Under the pieces are notes generated by a model. It was not told the origin of the DNA, did no database searches, and saw only the letters and a list, made by a program, of their open reading frames with translations. DNA of 64,000 nucleotides from Rhodocytophaga aerolata (GTDB taxonomy: Bacteria > Bacteroidota > Bacteroidia > Cytophagales > 172606-1), in NCBI RefSeq assembly GCF_030503435.1, contig NZ_JAUKPO010000001.1, positions 496,001-560,000 of the forward strand, read 5' to 3'. Numbering within the stretch: the stretch's first letter is position 1; the number at the start of each line of letters is the position of its first letter. Position numbers and translations under genes: made by a program. This document shows positions 1 through 9,600 of this stretch, in pieces.

Positions 1-278
1 TCCTCTATTTTTCTGTGCAGGTTAAATTATGAGAAAGGCCTTCTTCTATCATGGATATAGCTTAAGAATGCCTCCTGAAGAAGACAGTTTCTAACGGGCC
101 GCCTATGTTTTAAGGAGATTTGAATCAGCTTTCTGGAAGCTTTACCAATTATTTCTTACTTAACTATCTGTTTGAGATAGCTACACACAAATTAGTCTAG
201 CAATACAAGCTAGAATCGGCTAGGCTTTCATTGATTAGTAGTCTATTAAAATAGCTAGTTTATGGTTACTAGTTGTGG
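1..278. other. Left-edge intergenic region, no gene recognised
   Basis: AT-rich sequence downstream of the LOG gene. The only small frame on the plus strand is 21 codons (29-94) with no recognisable features. A short 6-bp hairpin (196-201 with 209-214) lies among several CTAG tetramers and could weakly end the minus-strand LOG transcript, but it lacks a clear U-run. Nothing else is seen. Confidence 0.4.
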
Positions 279-860
279 CTATGTATCCCTGTTTGTTAGC
301 CACTTCTCTACCGCAGGCGCTTGGTATGCATTCATTTGGGTTAGTAGCACCTCTGCTTTATCTGCATGTAAAAGCATTTGGTGATGCTTTTCTCGCAAAA
401 AACCTTCTTCTACCATTTTTTGGAAGAGTTGCAGTAGAAAATCATAATACCCATTTACATTTAATACCCCGGCAGGTTTACCGTGCAAGCCCAGCTGCGA
501 CCAGGTAAGAATTTCACATAACTCTTCCATAGTGCCCATGCCACCGGGTAAGGCAATAAACCCATCTGCCAGCTCCGACATTTTCATTTTCCGTTCATGC
601 ATCGATTCCACCAGAATTAGTTCGGTAAGGCTGGCATGGGCTATTTCTTTACCGGCCAAAAAGGTAGGCAACACACCCGTAACCTTTCCCCCCTGTTTTA
701 ACACTCCATCGGCTACTTTCCCCATTAAGCCTACTTTGGCCCCTCCATAAATCAGCCGGATGTTATTTTCTGCCAGTAATCTGCCCAGCTCATAAGCAGC
801 CCCGGCATACAAAGGGCTGTTTCCCATACTGGAGCCGCAAAATACGCATACACTTTTCAT
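279..860 (-). CDS. LOG family protein (TIGR00730), probable cytokinin riboside 5'-monophosphate phosphoribohydrolase
   Basis: A 193-residue Rossmann-fold protein of the LOG / TIGR00730 family. Members hydrolyse nucleoside 5'-monophosphates to free base and ribose 5-phosphate; in bacteria the natural substrate is often AMP-like and the physiological role is unclear. Visible signatures are YGGAKVGLMG at residues 38-47, the MHERK stretch at 87-91 (Arg90 and Lys91 fit the catalytic/substrate pair) and the family hallmark PGGMGTMEE at 105-113. The length is normal for the short cytosolic class. It is a single gene divergent from the ABC-F ATPase. A good promoter lies upstream (-7 TACTTTTG at 886-893, TTG at 913-915), giving a leader of about 20 nt. 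The older label lysine decarboxylase for this family is not supported. Confidence 0.93.
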   Translation of the reverse strand: MKSVCVFCGSSMGNSPLYAGAAYELGRLLAENNIRLIYGGAKVGLMGKVADGVLKQGGKVTGVLPTFLAGKEIAHASLTELILVESMHERKMKMSELADGFIALPGGMGTMEELCEILTWSQLGLHGKPAGVLNVNGYYDFLLQLFQKMVEEGFLREKHHQMLLHADKAEVLLTQMNAYQAPAVEKWLTNRDT

Positions 861-885
861 GAGTTATTGCTTAGTTGGTTATTTA

Positions 886-915
886 CAAAAGTAAAGGTAT
901 CTATCCATACAGCAA
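886..915 (-). promoter_or_regulatory. Bacteroidota-type promoter of the LOG gene
   Basis: On the minus strand, TACTTTTG (886-893) matches the TAnnTTTG -7 consensus and TTG (913-915) lies 19 nt upstream, as expected for the -33 element of the Bacteroidota housekeeping sigma factor. The predicted start is about 20 nt before the ATG at 860. Confidence 0.6.
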
Positions 916-998
916 GTTCTGGAAATTGTTTTTTACTGACCTTAGATAAATCCATTTAACATCCGGGCTATGCTTCTGCTTCTTAGCCTATAATTTGC

Positions 999-1006
999 TA
1001 CCTTTG
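999..1006 (+). promoter_or_regulatory. -7 promoter element of the ABC-F gene, suggesting a leaderless mRNA
   Basis: TACCTTTG (999-1006) is an exact TAnnTTTG match. Its last base is only 4 nt before the ATG at 1011, so transcription would begin at or next to the start codon. No clear TTTG is seen at the -33 position. Confidence 0.5.
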
Positions 1007-1010
1007 CCCC

Positions 1011-2879
1011 ATGAATTATCTATCTGCTGAGTTTATCTCCAAAAGTTTCAGCGACAAATGGCTGTTTAAGAATGAGTCTGTGGGTATTAGCAAGGGTGAA
1101 AAAATTGCTTTAGTGGGAGCCAATGGAGCAGGCAAAAGTACCTTGCTGAATATTCTGGCTGGCAAACTACCTCCAGACGAAGGCAAAGTGAGTGTCCGGA
1201 AAGATATCACCGTTGGGTATCTGGGACAGCACCCTCAATTTGATGAAGAAAGTACCATTCTCGATACCCTGTTTGCTTCTGACAATCCAACTTTATCAGC
1301 CGTAAAAGCTTATGAAGAAGCATTGAATGGAAATGGCAACCTGGAGCATTGCATCGAGCGGATGGATGCCTTAAAAGCCTGGGATTACGAAGCCAAAGTA
1401 AAGCAGATACTCGGAAAATTGGGGATACATGATCTGGATAAGCCGGTAAAGCAACTCTCTGGCGGGCAACGCAAGCGGGTAGCCATGGCCCGTGTGCTGA
1501 TCGAGCAACCCGACCTGCTTATTATGGATGAACCCACCAACCATCTGGATCTGCAAACCATTGAATGGCTGGAAAACCTTATTGCTACCCAGCAGCAAAC
1601 GCTACTCTTAGTTACCCACGACCGTTATTTCCTGGATAGGGTAGCCAATGAGATTATCGAAATCAATCAGGGGCAATTTTTCCGCTACAAAGGCAATTAC
1701 AGCTATTTTCTGGAGAAAAAAGCCGAACGGGAACTTGCCCAGGAAGCCGAAACAGAAAAAGCCAAAAACCTGATGCGTAAAGAACTGGAATGGATGCGGC
1801 GGCAACCCAAAGCCAGAGGTACTAAGTCTAAATCCAGGATAGATGCTTTTTACGAGCTCAAAGACAAAGCTAGCCGGCAGAATACGAGCAACGCTCTGGA
1901 ACTGAGTGTAAAAACTACCCGCCAGGGAAGCAAAATTATGGAACTGGAAAAAGTAAATAAACAATTCGGAGACCAGGTACTGATAAAAGACTTTTCCTAC
2001 GTATTTAAGAAGCTAGACAAAATAGGCATTATAGGAAGAAACGGGGTTGGGAAAACTACATTCCTGAATATGCTTACCGGCAAATTACAGCCGGACTCCG
2101 GTAAAATAGACCGTGGTGAAACTACTTCCTTCGGGTATTATACGCAGGATGAGCTTAGTTTCCAGGATGATCAACGGGTGATAGATGTGGTTCTGGAAAT
2201 AGCGGAAGTAGTAACCATGGCAAATGGACAAACAGTAACAGCTTCGCAGTTTCTGCAATATTTCCAGTTTAGCGGAGCCATGCAATATAGCTTTATATCT
2301 AAGCTAAGTGGTGGAGAAAAAAGGCGTTTGCAACTGCTGAAAGTACTCATTAAAAACCCTAATTTCCTGATTCTGGATGAACCAACCAATGACCTGGATC
2401 TGGTAACACTGAATATTCTGGAAGACTTTCTGCAAAATTTCCCCGGCAGCCTGCTCATCGTTACCCACGACCGCTACTTCATGGACCAACTGGTAGACCA
2501 TCTGTTCGTGTTTGAAGGTGAGGGAAAAATACGTGACTTTCCCGGAAACTATACCGACTACCGGGAGTGGCTGGAAGAAGAAGAAAAGCAACGCAAAATT
2601 GAATCGGCCAGTAAAACGCCTGTGCAAACCCAGCCAGCTGCTAAACAAGACACCTTTTCAGCTAAAAAGAAAATATCTTTCAAGGAAAAACAGGAATATG
2701 AGCAACTGGAAAAAGAGATAGAAGCCCTGGAACATCAGAAACGAGGCCTGGTAGAGAAATTAGCCAGCAGTATGGCTAGTCACCAGGAACTTACGGCATG
2801 GGCTCTGGAAATAGAAGAGATAGACCGTAAGCTCTCCAACAAATCAGACCGATGGCTGGAGCTGGGTGAACTGCTGTAG
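1011..2879 (+). CDS. ABC-F family ATP-binding protein, Uup-like
   Basis: A 622-residue soluble protein with two ABC ATPase domains and no membrane segments, so an ABC-F protein acting on ribosomes or, in the Uup subgroup, on branched nucleic acid. Domain 1 has Walker A GANGAGKST (36-44), signature LSGGQ (149-153) and Walker B LIMDEPTNHLD (170-180). Domain 2 has GRNGVGKTT (342-350), LSGGE (432-436) and LDEPTNDLD (455-463). The charged linker between domains (about 235-300) fits the P-site tRNA interaction motif region. The C-terminus (about 565-622) is a predicted coiled coil as in Uup. The start is the ATG just after a TACCTTTG promoter element. It converges on the epimerase-like gene with a 7-nt gap. 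Resistance function is possible for ABC-F proteins, but nothing here points to it. Confidence 0.92.
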   Translation: MNYLSAEFISKSFSDKWLFKNESVGISKGEKIALVGANGAGKSTLLNILAGKLPPDEGKVSVRKDITVGYLGQHPQFDEESTILDTLFASDNPTLSAVKAYEEALNGNGNLEHCIERMDALKAWDYEAKVKQILGKLGIHDLDKPVKQLSGGQRKRVAMARVLIEQPDLLIMDEPTNHLDLQTIEWLENLIATQQQTLLLVTHDRYFLDRVANEIIEINQGQFFRYKGNYSYFLEKKAERELAQEAETEKAKNLMRKELEWMRRQPKARGTKSKSRIDAFYELKDKASRQNTSNALELSVKTTRQGSKIMELEKVNKQFGDQVLIKDFSYVFKKLDKIGIIGRNGVGKTTFLNMLTGKLQPDSGKIDRGETTSFGYYTQDELSFQDDQRVIDVVLEIAEVVTMANGQTVTASQFLQYFQFSGAMQYSFISKLSGGEKRRLQLLKVLIKNPNFLILDEPTNDLDLVTLNILEDFLQNFPGSLLIVTHDRYFMDQLVDHLFVFEGEGKIRDFPGNYTDYREWLEEEEKQRKIESASKTPVQTQPAAKQDTFSAKKKISFKEKQEYEQLEKEIEALEHQKRGLVEKLASSMASHQELTAWALEIEEIDRKLSNKSDRWLELGELL

Positions 2880-2886
2880 GCAATTT

Positions 2887-3822
2887 TTAGTTGGCAAAAC
2901 CGGCAAATAAATCATTGGCATACGTCAAACTTTGCCGGTGAGCCTCAATAGCCGTTAAGGTGTTGGGTGAGCCTTTCTCCACGGCTTGCTCCAGCACTAC
3001 ATGTGGGCGGACCTTTAGCGTTTGCAGCGCTTTTACCAATCGTTTGTAGTCTATGTCTCCCTCACCAAACACTTCCGTCCAAATGCCTGCTTTCGACTGG
3101 CGCAAATGCAGTTCACTAATCCGCTTGCCATACAAACGTACAATATCAAACAAGGCTACTTGCGAATTCCCTGAACCACGGTAAATCCAGTGGGCATCCA
3201 GGCAAAGCGAGACATCCTTCGGATCGGTATGAAGCATCATATGATGAAACTCCCTGGCAGCATTCCGCATTTCCGGGTCATGCGTGTGATAGGCTAATAG
3301 GATATCTCTTTTCCGAAGTTCTTTCCCCAGTTTACCCAAAGCAGCTGCCTGAAGTTCCAGTTGTTTGTCATCTTTATCTTCCGGGCCACCCCAGCGGATC
3401 GGACTTGGATTGGTAACAATTATCTGTGTGCCTACAGCTGTTGCGGCTTCGGCAATAGCTACAACCGAATATATACTTTTTTCTATCTCCTCCGGTTTGT
3501 GCAATACGCTGTTTACATACAGAGACCGCATCTGCAAATTGTATTTTTTCAGCAGGGGTGCTAGTAGGGATATGTCTTTAGCTGCTTCAATAATGGGTTC
3601 ATATCCCGTTAAACCGGATTGCGTAAATTCCCTCAGCGAGTTATCCAGATCAGCAGACCAGTTTCTTCCTTGCCGCTGCAAAAAAGTGAACCAGGGATAC
3701 TGGTTACAGGCGATAGCCAGCGGTTTTGCCGCTTTTGCAGCAACCGCTGGATGGCTGCCAATAAAAGAAGCTACAGCCAGGTTAGCAATAGCTTTTACAA
3801 ACATTCTGCGGTTTTGTAGCAT
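2887..3822 (-). CDS. Sugar phosphate isomerase/epimerase-like TIM-barrel protein with Tat signal
   Basis: A 311-residue protein of the xylose-isomerase-like TIM barrel (AP endonuclease 2) superfamily. The N-terminus carries a twin-arginine motif (Arg5-Arg6 followed by MFVK), a hydrophobic stretch to about residue 25 and an AVAA cleavage site near 30, so export in folded form is predicted. Barrel-type metal-ligand strands are visible: LDAHW near 208, a histidine in LHLRQ near 236 and a glutamate in VVLEQ near 278. Related exported proteins are common in Bacteroidota sugar catabolism, but the substrate cannot be told. It converges on the ABC-F gene and lies 69 nt downstream of the end of PEP carboxylase on the same strand, so the two may be co-transcribed. 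Confidence 0.82.
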   Translation of the reverse strand: MLQNRRMFVKAIANLAVASFIGSHPAVAAKAAKPLAIACNQYPWFTFLQRQGRNWSADLDNSLREFTQSGLTGYEPIIEAAKDISLLAPLLKKYNLQMRSLYVNSVLHKPEEIEKSIYSVVAIAEAATAVGTQIIVTNPSPIRWGGPEDKDDKQLELQAAALGKLGKELRKRDILLAYHTHDPEMRNAAREFHHMMLHTDPKDVSLCLDAHWIYRGSGNSQVALFDIVRLYGKRISELHLRQSKAGIWTEVFGEGDIDYKRLVKALQTLKVRPHVVLEQAVEKGSPNTLTAIEAHRQSLTYANDLFAGFAN

Positions 3823-3891
3823 GACGGATAATAAACAGTTTCTCCGTTTTTATTGAAATTTACGCCACATTCAGGCTTTTTCGTGGCATTA

Positions 3892-6465
3892 TTACGCAGA
3901 ATTTCTTTCCGCGTTAATAATTCCAAACGAACACCGGATTACCAGACTTTCATAATTCTTTTTACTCTGTGTTTCAGCAGCTTGCTCTTCCATCTCGCGT
4001 ATTTTGGTAAGGGCAAATTGTTGAATAGTAAGCAGCGGTAATTCTATGCGTTGGCGCATGCGTATGGAAAGTTGCTCTACTGGTTTGTCATCCATTAATT
4101 TGGCAGAACCAGTGAGGCGCAGTACATGCTTCTTGGTGCACTCAAATTCATCGAAAATCATGTTCCATACGTTACCATATTTGGGATGCTCCGATAAAAA
4201 AGCAGTAAGCGGGAAAAAGCATTTACTCATAGCCATTTCGCAATTTCCCAGTAAGGTGCGGAAGAAAATAGAATTTTTATACAACTGCTGTACTTCTGCC
4301 CATCTGCCAGTTTTATCCATCTTATCCAGGGCCATGCCTACCCCATAATAGCCAGGCAAATTCTGTTTTAACTGGCTCCAGGAACCTACATAAGGTACCG
4401 CCCGCAAATCGTTCAAATTCAGCTTTCCGGCTTTACGTTTGGCCGGCCTGCTGCCTATGTTAGTTTCAGCATAATACCGCAAGGGACTGGCATAGTTGAG
4501 GTAATCCAGAAAATCCGGATGCTTCTTCAGTTGATTATAGGCTTCATAACTTTCGATAGCCAGGTCCTGCAGAAGTTTTTCCTCCATTTCGTTTAAGGTA
4601 GCATCTGTTTTATGCAAAGCGTTGGTAATACCGGCATGCAGCAATTGCTCCATATTAAACTGGGCAGAATCTACAGTTCCGAAATTAGAGCTGATCGTCT
4701 GCCCTTGAATAGTCAGTTGTATTTCTTTATTGGCAATATTGCTACCCATAGAGGCATAGAACTGGTGTGTTTTGCCACCTCCTCTGGCGGGCGGGCCTCC
4801 CCTGCCGTCGAAAAAGATAACATCTACATCGTATTGCCTAGAAATGGCACTCAGGGTTTCTTTGGTTTTATAGATGCTGTAATTAGCCATTAAATAGCCG
4901 CCATCTTTTGTACCATCCGAAAAACCCAGCATAATCGTTTGCGTATTGTTCCGCTGCGTGAGGTGCTGCCGGTAAGCCGGATTTTCATATAAGTTTTTCA
5001 TTACTTCGCCGGCATGCTGCAGATCGTCAATGGTTTCGAACAAGGGTACAATGTCTACGCTCAGGGTTTCTTTCTGCCACCCGCTTAGTAAAAACAGGCC
5101 ATATACTTCCAGTACATCCAGGGCACTTGTACTATGGCTGATAATATAGCGGTGACACCCTTCTTCTCCATTGGTTTGCTGAATGGTTTTTATAGCTGCC
5201 ATGGATTCCAGTGTATCTTGCAGCAGTTCGTCGCTTAATACTGCCGGATCAGCCGGGGAATCAACTTTCAATAAAGCGGCTATTTTCTGCGCTTCTGAAA
5301 GTTCCTTATAATTTTTAGGAATAAGTGAGGTTTTTTCAGCAATAACCTCCATTGCCTGGGAATGAACAGAGCTATCTTGCCGGATATCCAGCGAAGCAAA
5401 GTGTAGCCCAAACAACTCTACTTTTCTTTGGAGATTTTCTACCAGGTTTACAAATAAACCATTGTGCCGCTCCTGCAATGTCTGGCGCATCTGTTCCAGC
5501 ATGTCCATAATTTCCTCTTTGGAAAGGTCTGCTTTGTGGCCTGGAACAAATAAATTATTAAACAGTTTCTGTTCCAAGGAGGCCAGTACATTAGCTACTC
5601 CTTTAAATGTGAGGCGGCGCTTAAGTTTCCGCACATCGGCATAATACGACTTAATAATTGCTCCCCGTAGCGAATCAGCTACCTTCAAGGTAGTTTCTGT
5701 TTTCACAAACGGGTTGCCATCCCGGTCGCCTCCTGGCCAGAAGCCCATTCGGATCAGGGAATGTTTGCCGTAAATATCGGAAGGGAACTGATTTTTTAGT
5801 GAGGTTAATATTTGTCCGGCCGATTGGTAAAACACATTTTCCAGATACCAGATCAGGCTTACGGCTTCGTCGTAAGGGGTGGGTTTTTCTTTCTTAAAAA
5901 ATGGAGTTTTACCCAGTTGCAGCAAATAACTATTTACTTGTGCGGTACTGTCATTAATAATAGCTTTGGATAGGTCATTAATAATTCCCAGTACTTCACT
6001 CGGATAGAACTGTGTAGGATGTGCCGTTAGCACCAGCCGCACAGAGAAATCTTTTAGTTTTTCCTCCAGCTGTTGTTTGGCTTTGGTAGTAGGCACCTGC
6101 GATTCTAGATTTTTTATGGTGCCAGGCCCGTTCATGTCATGGGTATCGCGGAAAGCGGCATCTTCCAGGGCATCAAACAATACTACCTGGCGCTCGGCAT
6201 ATTGGACAAACCTAAAAAGTAGATCGGTTTGCTCCTGCTCCGTGCGGTACGAGGTATATTGCTCAATAAATGAACTAATGATATCATCCGGGCTCTGTCC
6301 TTTGTTGTATCCTTCTTCGCAATGCAACAAAAACAACGACAGCAGTATACCAGTTTTTTCTACCCGGTGAAACGGAAGGGCTGTAAAAAGACTGTTGTAT
6401 AGCTGAAATTTCAGACCTACCTGATGATTATAAATTTGTAAAAGGTTACCAGCAGAACCATCCAT
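3892..6465 (-). CDS. ppc: Phosphoenolpyruvate carboxylase
   Basis: An 857-residue PEP carboxylase converting PEP and bicarbonate to oxaloacetate, an anaplerotic step in the cytosol. The catalytic histidine lies in LTAHPTQFYPSEV (146-158, His149). GFWPGGDRDGNP is at 241-252, and the later active-site motifs GFSDGTKDGG, FFDGRGGPPARGGG and GNCEMAMSK are all present. The C-terminus ends in ERNSA rather than the RNTG of the enterobacterial enzyme; endings of this kind are usual in Bacteroidota PEPC. The length is slightly below the 880-residue E. coli enzyme. It follows the big minus-strand locus but is separated from it by a terminator at 6596-6658. Confidence 0.97.
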   Translation of the reverse strand: MDGSAGNLLQIYNHQVGLKFQLYNSLFTALPFHRVEKTGILLSLFLLHCEEGYNKGQSPDDIISSFIEQYTSYRTEQEQTDLLFRFVQYAERQVVLFDALEDAAFRDTHDMNGPGTIKNLESQVPTTKAKQQLEEKLKDFSVRLVLTAHPTQFYPSEVLGIINDLSKAIINDSTAQVNSYLLQLGKTPFFKKEKPTPYDEAVSLIWYLENVFYQSAGQILTSLKNQFPSDIYGKHSLIRMGFWPGGDRDGNPFVKTETTLKVADSLRGAIIKSYYADVRKLKRRLTFKGVANVLASLEQKLFNNLFVPGHKADLSKEEIMDMLEQMRQTLQERHNGLFVNLVENLQRKVELFGLHFASLDIRQDSSVHSQAMEVIAEKTSLIPKNYKELSEAQKIAALLKVDSPADPAVLSDELLQDTLESMAAIKTIQQTNGEEGCHRYIISHSTSALDVLEVYGLFLLSGWQKETLSVDIVPLFETIDDLQHAGEVMKNLYENPAYRQHLTQRNNTQTIMLGFSDGTKDGGYLMANYSIYKTKETLSAISRQYDVDVIFFDGRGGPPARGGGKTHQFYASMGSNIANKEIQLTIQGQTISSNFGTVDSAQFNMEQLLHAGITNALHKTDATLNEMEEKLLQDLAIESYEAYNQLKKHPDFLDYLNYASPLRYYAETNIGSRPAKRKAGKLNLNDLRAVPYVGSWSQLKQNLPGYYGVGMALDKMDKTGRWAEVQQLYKNSIFFRTLLGNCEMAMSKCFFPLTAFLSEHPKYGNVWNMIFDEFECTKKHVLRLTGSAKLMDDKPVEQLSIRMRQRIELPLLTIQQFALTKIREMEEQAAETQSKKNYESLVIRCSFGIINAERNSA

Positions 6466-6595
6466 AATTCGTAAAAATGTTGATAAATTATACTACCTAC
6501 GAATAGGCAAGAGGAATAATATTTGGCTAAACTACGAAAAAATAGATTGTTTGCCCATGAATGGAAGAAAAATTAACGATAACCTAATATAAAGT

Positions 6596-6658
6596 AAAAA
6601 AGTCACGAGTGCTGGCTTTCGTACAAATGACTACTGGCCAGTAACTAATGACTTTTTT
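6596..6658 (-). terminator. Terminator of the SusCD/haloperoxidase locus
   Basis: The arms AAAAAAGTCA (6596-6605) and TGACTTTTTT (6649-6658) pair, and an inner TACTGGCCAGTA palindrome sits in the loop. On the minus strand the stem is followed by a U-rich run. It closes the transcript of the ThuA/PQQ/cytochrome gene. Confidence 0.6.
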
Positions 6659-6680
6659 TAACTAACTTATTCTGCAAATA

Positions 6681-9600
6681 CTATCTCTCAAAGTTAATCC
6701 AATCCAGAGAGAGCAGATTTGTTTTAGGAGCTTCTTTCTTAATCACTACAAAATACAAGTCTTGTTTGGTACCCGTAGCTTGAATAGGAGTACTCGCCTC
6801 TATGTAATTTCTCCACTCGCCGGTAGCTTTATAATCCAGTGTGCTAATAACCGGGCCTTTTAAAGAGCCTGCCCGTACTTCTATCGTAGCATTCTGGTCT
6901 TTGGAAGCATAGCGGTAAGTAAGGCGGCTGATTCCTTTTAAATCAATATTTTTCAGTACAAAATAGGATTTATTATGAATGCTGCCTAAACCTCTTCTTT
7001 GTTTCTCCATGTTGAAGAGCACATCCGCCTCTTCGGCTTCTACTTTGGTAGGGCGTAATAGTAGTATATTAGTGGAAGTTAATGGCGTAATGGCTCCGCC
7101 TTTGTCGGTATATGAAGCGGTAAGGATATACCGGCCTTGCTCTTGTTTACCTACGTGATCTTTTAAGGTGATATTTCCCTGTCCCGGGAGTTTTGCATCT
7201 GGTTTAGCCATAGATAGAGACAATACATATTTCACCATTTCCGTAGCTTCATCTACGGATAATTGCGGATGGGCATTCATCGCATGTTCTCCCCAGACAC
7301 CACCGCCACCGGTAATTACTTTATTTGCTAACCGGGCGACAGCATTTTTATCGCCCTGGTATTTTTTAGAAACTTCCATAAAGGCAGGCCCTACTGATTT
7401 TTTTTCTATCTGGTGGCAGGCTTTGCAATCGGAAGTAGCCATCAGACTTTTGCCCAAGTTGAAGGATGCCGTAATCTGCTGATGACCCATTACCTGCTCG
7501 TTACTGGCTACTTTGGGAATATAATTTAAGGCTACCTGTAGTTTCTTCTTATCAATCACTTTGTCTTCATTATCTTTTACCTCTACCATATATTTCAGCG
7601 GCGTATTGTCAGCAAAGAAGAATGAGCTGTTTTCTTCTGTTTTGATGGCCACCTGAGGTAAGGTATTGCCCACTTTAATTTCTAATGTATCGGTGCTTGA
7701 TAACCCGGCTGGGTCTGTTACCTTTAAAGTAGCTTTGTAAATGCCATTTTTCTGGAATGTATAAGTTGGATTGGCCTCTGTAGAACCAACCACATCTCCC
7801 ACGAACCGCCACTCATAGCTAAGTTTATCTTGCTCGTCAAAATCGTAGCTTCTGCGGCTGCTGAAGGATACTTTCATAGGAGCCAGACCGATGGTATCTC
7901 TTGCCATAATCTGAGCTACTGGCGCCCGGTTGCCTGGATTAAATTCTATTTTTACCAGACGGGCATCTTCATTATCAATTCCATAGACCGAACCGTACTC
8001 CAGCATATACATTTCTCCTTTCGGCCCGATTTCCAGGTCCACTGGTCTTTTAAAATCACCCACCATCGGCATAAAGGGTTCCATGCGCTTGTAATTCTGG
8101 TTTTCGTCCAGGCGCACTGCAAATACCCAGTTACGCATCCAGTCGGCAATAAACAGCGCTTTGTCATAATACGCCGGTATTTTTACGTCCGATTGTAAAG
8201 CCGGATTGTAATGATATACTGGTCCGCCAATGGCACAACGGCCACCCACACCCAGGTCCGCAAACTCATCTGATTTATTATACGGGTACCAGATCATGGC
8301 TTTTTGAGCAGAAGGCAAAGTTTTGGCACCAGTATTATTAGGAGAATTGTTAGTAGGACCATTTACATCAAACAGTTCGCCTACATTTTTGCTGGCAAAA
8401 TCATACTCTTTGTACGCTTTGTTATCTCCTACAAGATAAGGCCATCCAAAGTTTCCGGCTTTTTTTGCCTGATTAAACTCATCGTAACCTCTGGGGCCTT
8501 GCGGACCATCCGTGCCAGAATCAGGGCCGATTTCACCCCAATACAATATAGAAGTTTCCTGATCTACGGATATGCGGTACGGATTGCGGCAACCCATCAC
8601 ATATATTTCGGGCCGCGTGCCAGGTGTGCCTTTCGGGAACAAATTACCTTCGGGAACAGTATAGCTCCCATTGGCTTCCGGGTGAATACGCAGAATTTTA
8701 CCCCGTAAATCATTCGGATTGCCAGACGAACGCTGTGCGTCAAAAGTTAACCGGCCTTGCTGTTCGTCTATGGGAGCAAACCCGCTTGATTCAAAAGGCA
8801 CGGTGTTATCGCCAGTAGAAATATATAAGTTTTTGTTTTTATCCCATGCCAGAGAGCCGCCAGTATGGGCACTTACTTCCAGGTCGATCGGTACTTCGAT
8901 GATCACTTTTTCAGAAGCCAGGTCCAGGAAACCATCGGAGCCTAAGGTAAAACGGGAAATGTGTTGCTTATGCTTATTGTTCTCTGTTACTGTATGGAAG
9001 AAATAAATATAGTTATTGGTAGCAAAATCCGGATCAAGGGTTATTCCCAGTAAGCCGTTCAGGTATTTTTCAACAGCTTTCACAGGAAAATCACGAAGTA
9101 AGCGGGTCTTGTTAGAAACCGGATCGTACATGTAAAATTTGCCGCCTCTTTCCACAAAGAACACCCGGCCATCAGGAGCTACTGCCAGTTCCATAGGCTC
9201 GTTTAGATCATTGGAAAGAATGGTTTTAGTGAAACGGTTTTCTTCTGGCATTTTTACAGCATAGGCTTTGGAATAGTCTAAATCTTTATTTTCGCCAATA
9301 GCATACTTAATACCTTCCAGTAGATGGTTTACAAACAGGGGTTCTGAAAAAGATTCGTTGGTATGGCCTCCGCCAGTATAAAAGGCTCGTCCACCGTCAA
9401 ATTCATGATACCAGGCTATAGGATGGTTTTCGCCATTTTCGCCACCTTCATAGCTATCCTCATCCAGCTTTGCCAGCACGTTTATATCCGGATTAATGCT
9501 TTTATAGTTGTACCATTCATCGGTACGTTCCCATCTGGCAGGCAGGCCTTTGGTTGCTTTGAAAGTAGTATCTATGACATCAATAATGGCTTTGCGTACA

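Noticed and set aside
279-860. Lysine decarboxylase
   Set aside because: The PGGMGTMEE motif and short length are those of LOG-type phosphoribohydrolases; the lysine decarboxylase label is a known carry-over error for this family.
3365-3856. Plus-strand frame of 163 codons opposite the epimerase-like gene
   Set aside because: Antisense to a protein with a clear Tat signal and TIM-barrel motifs, and no features of its own.
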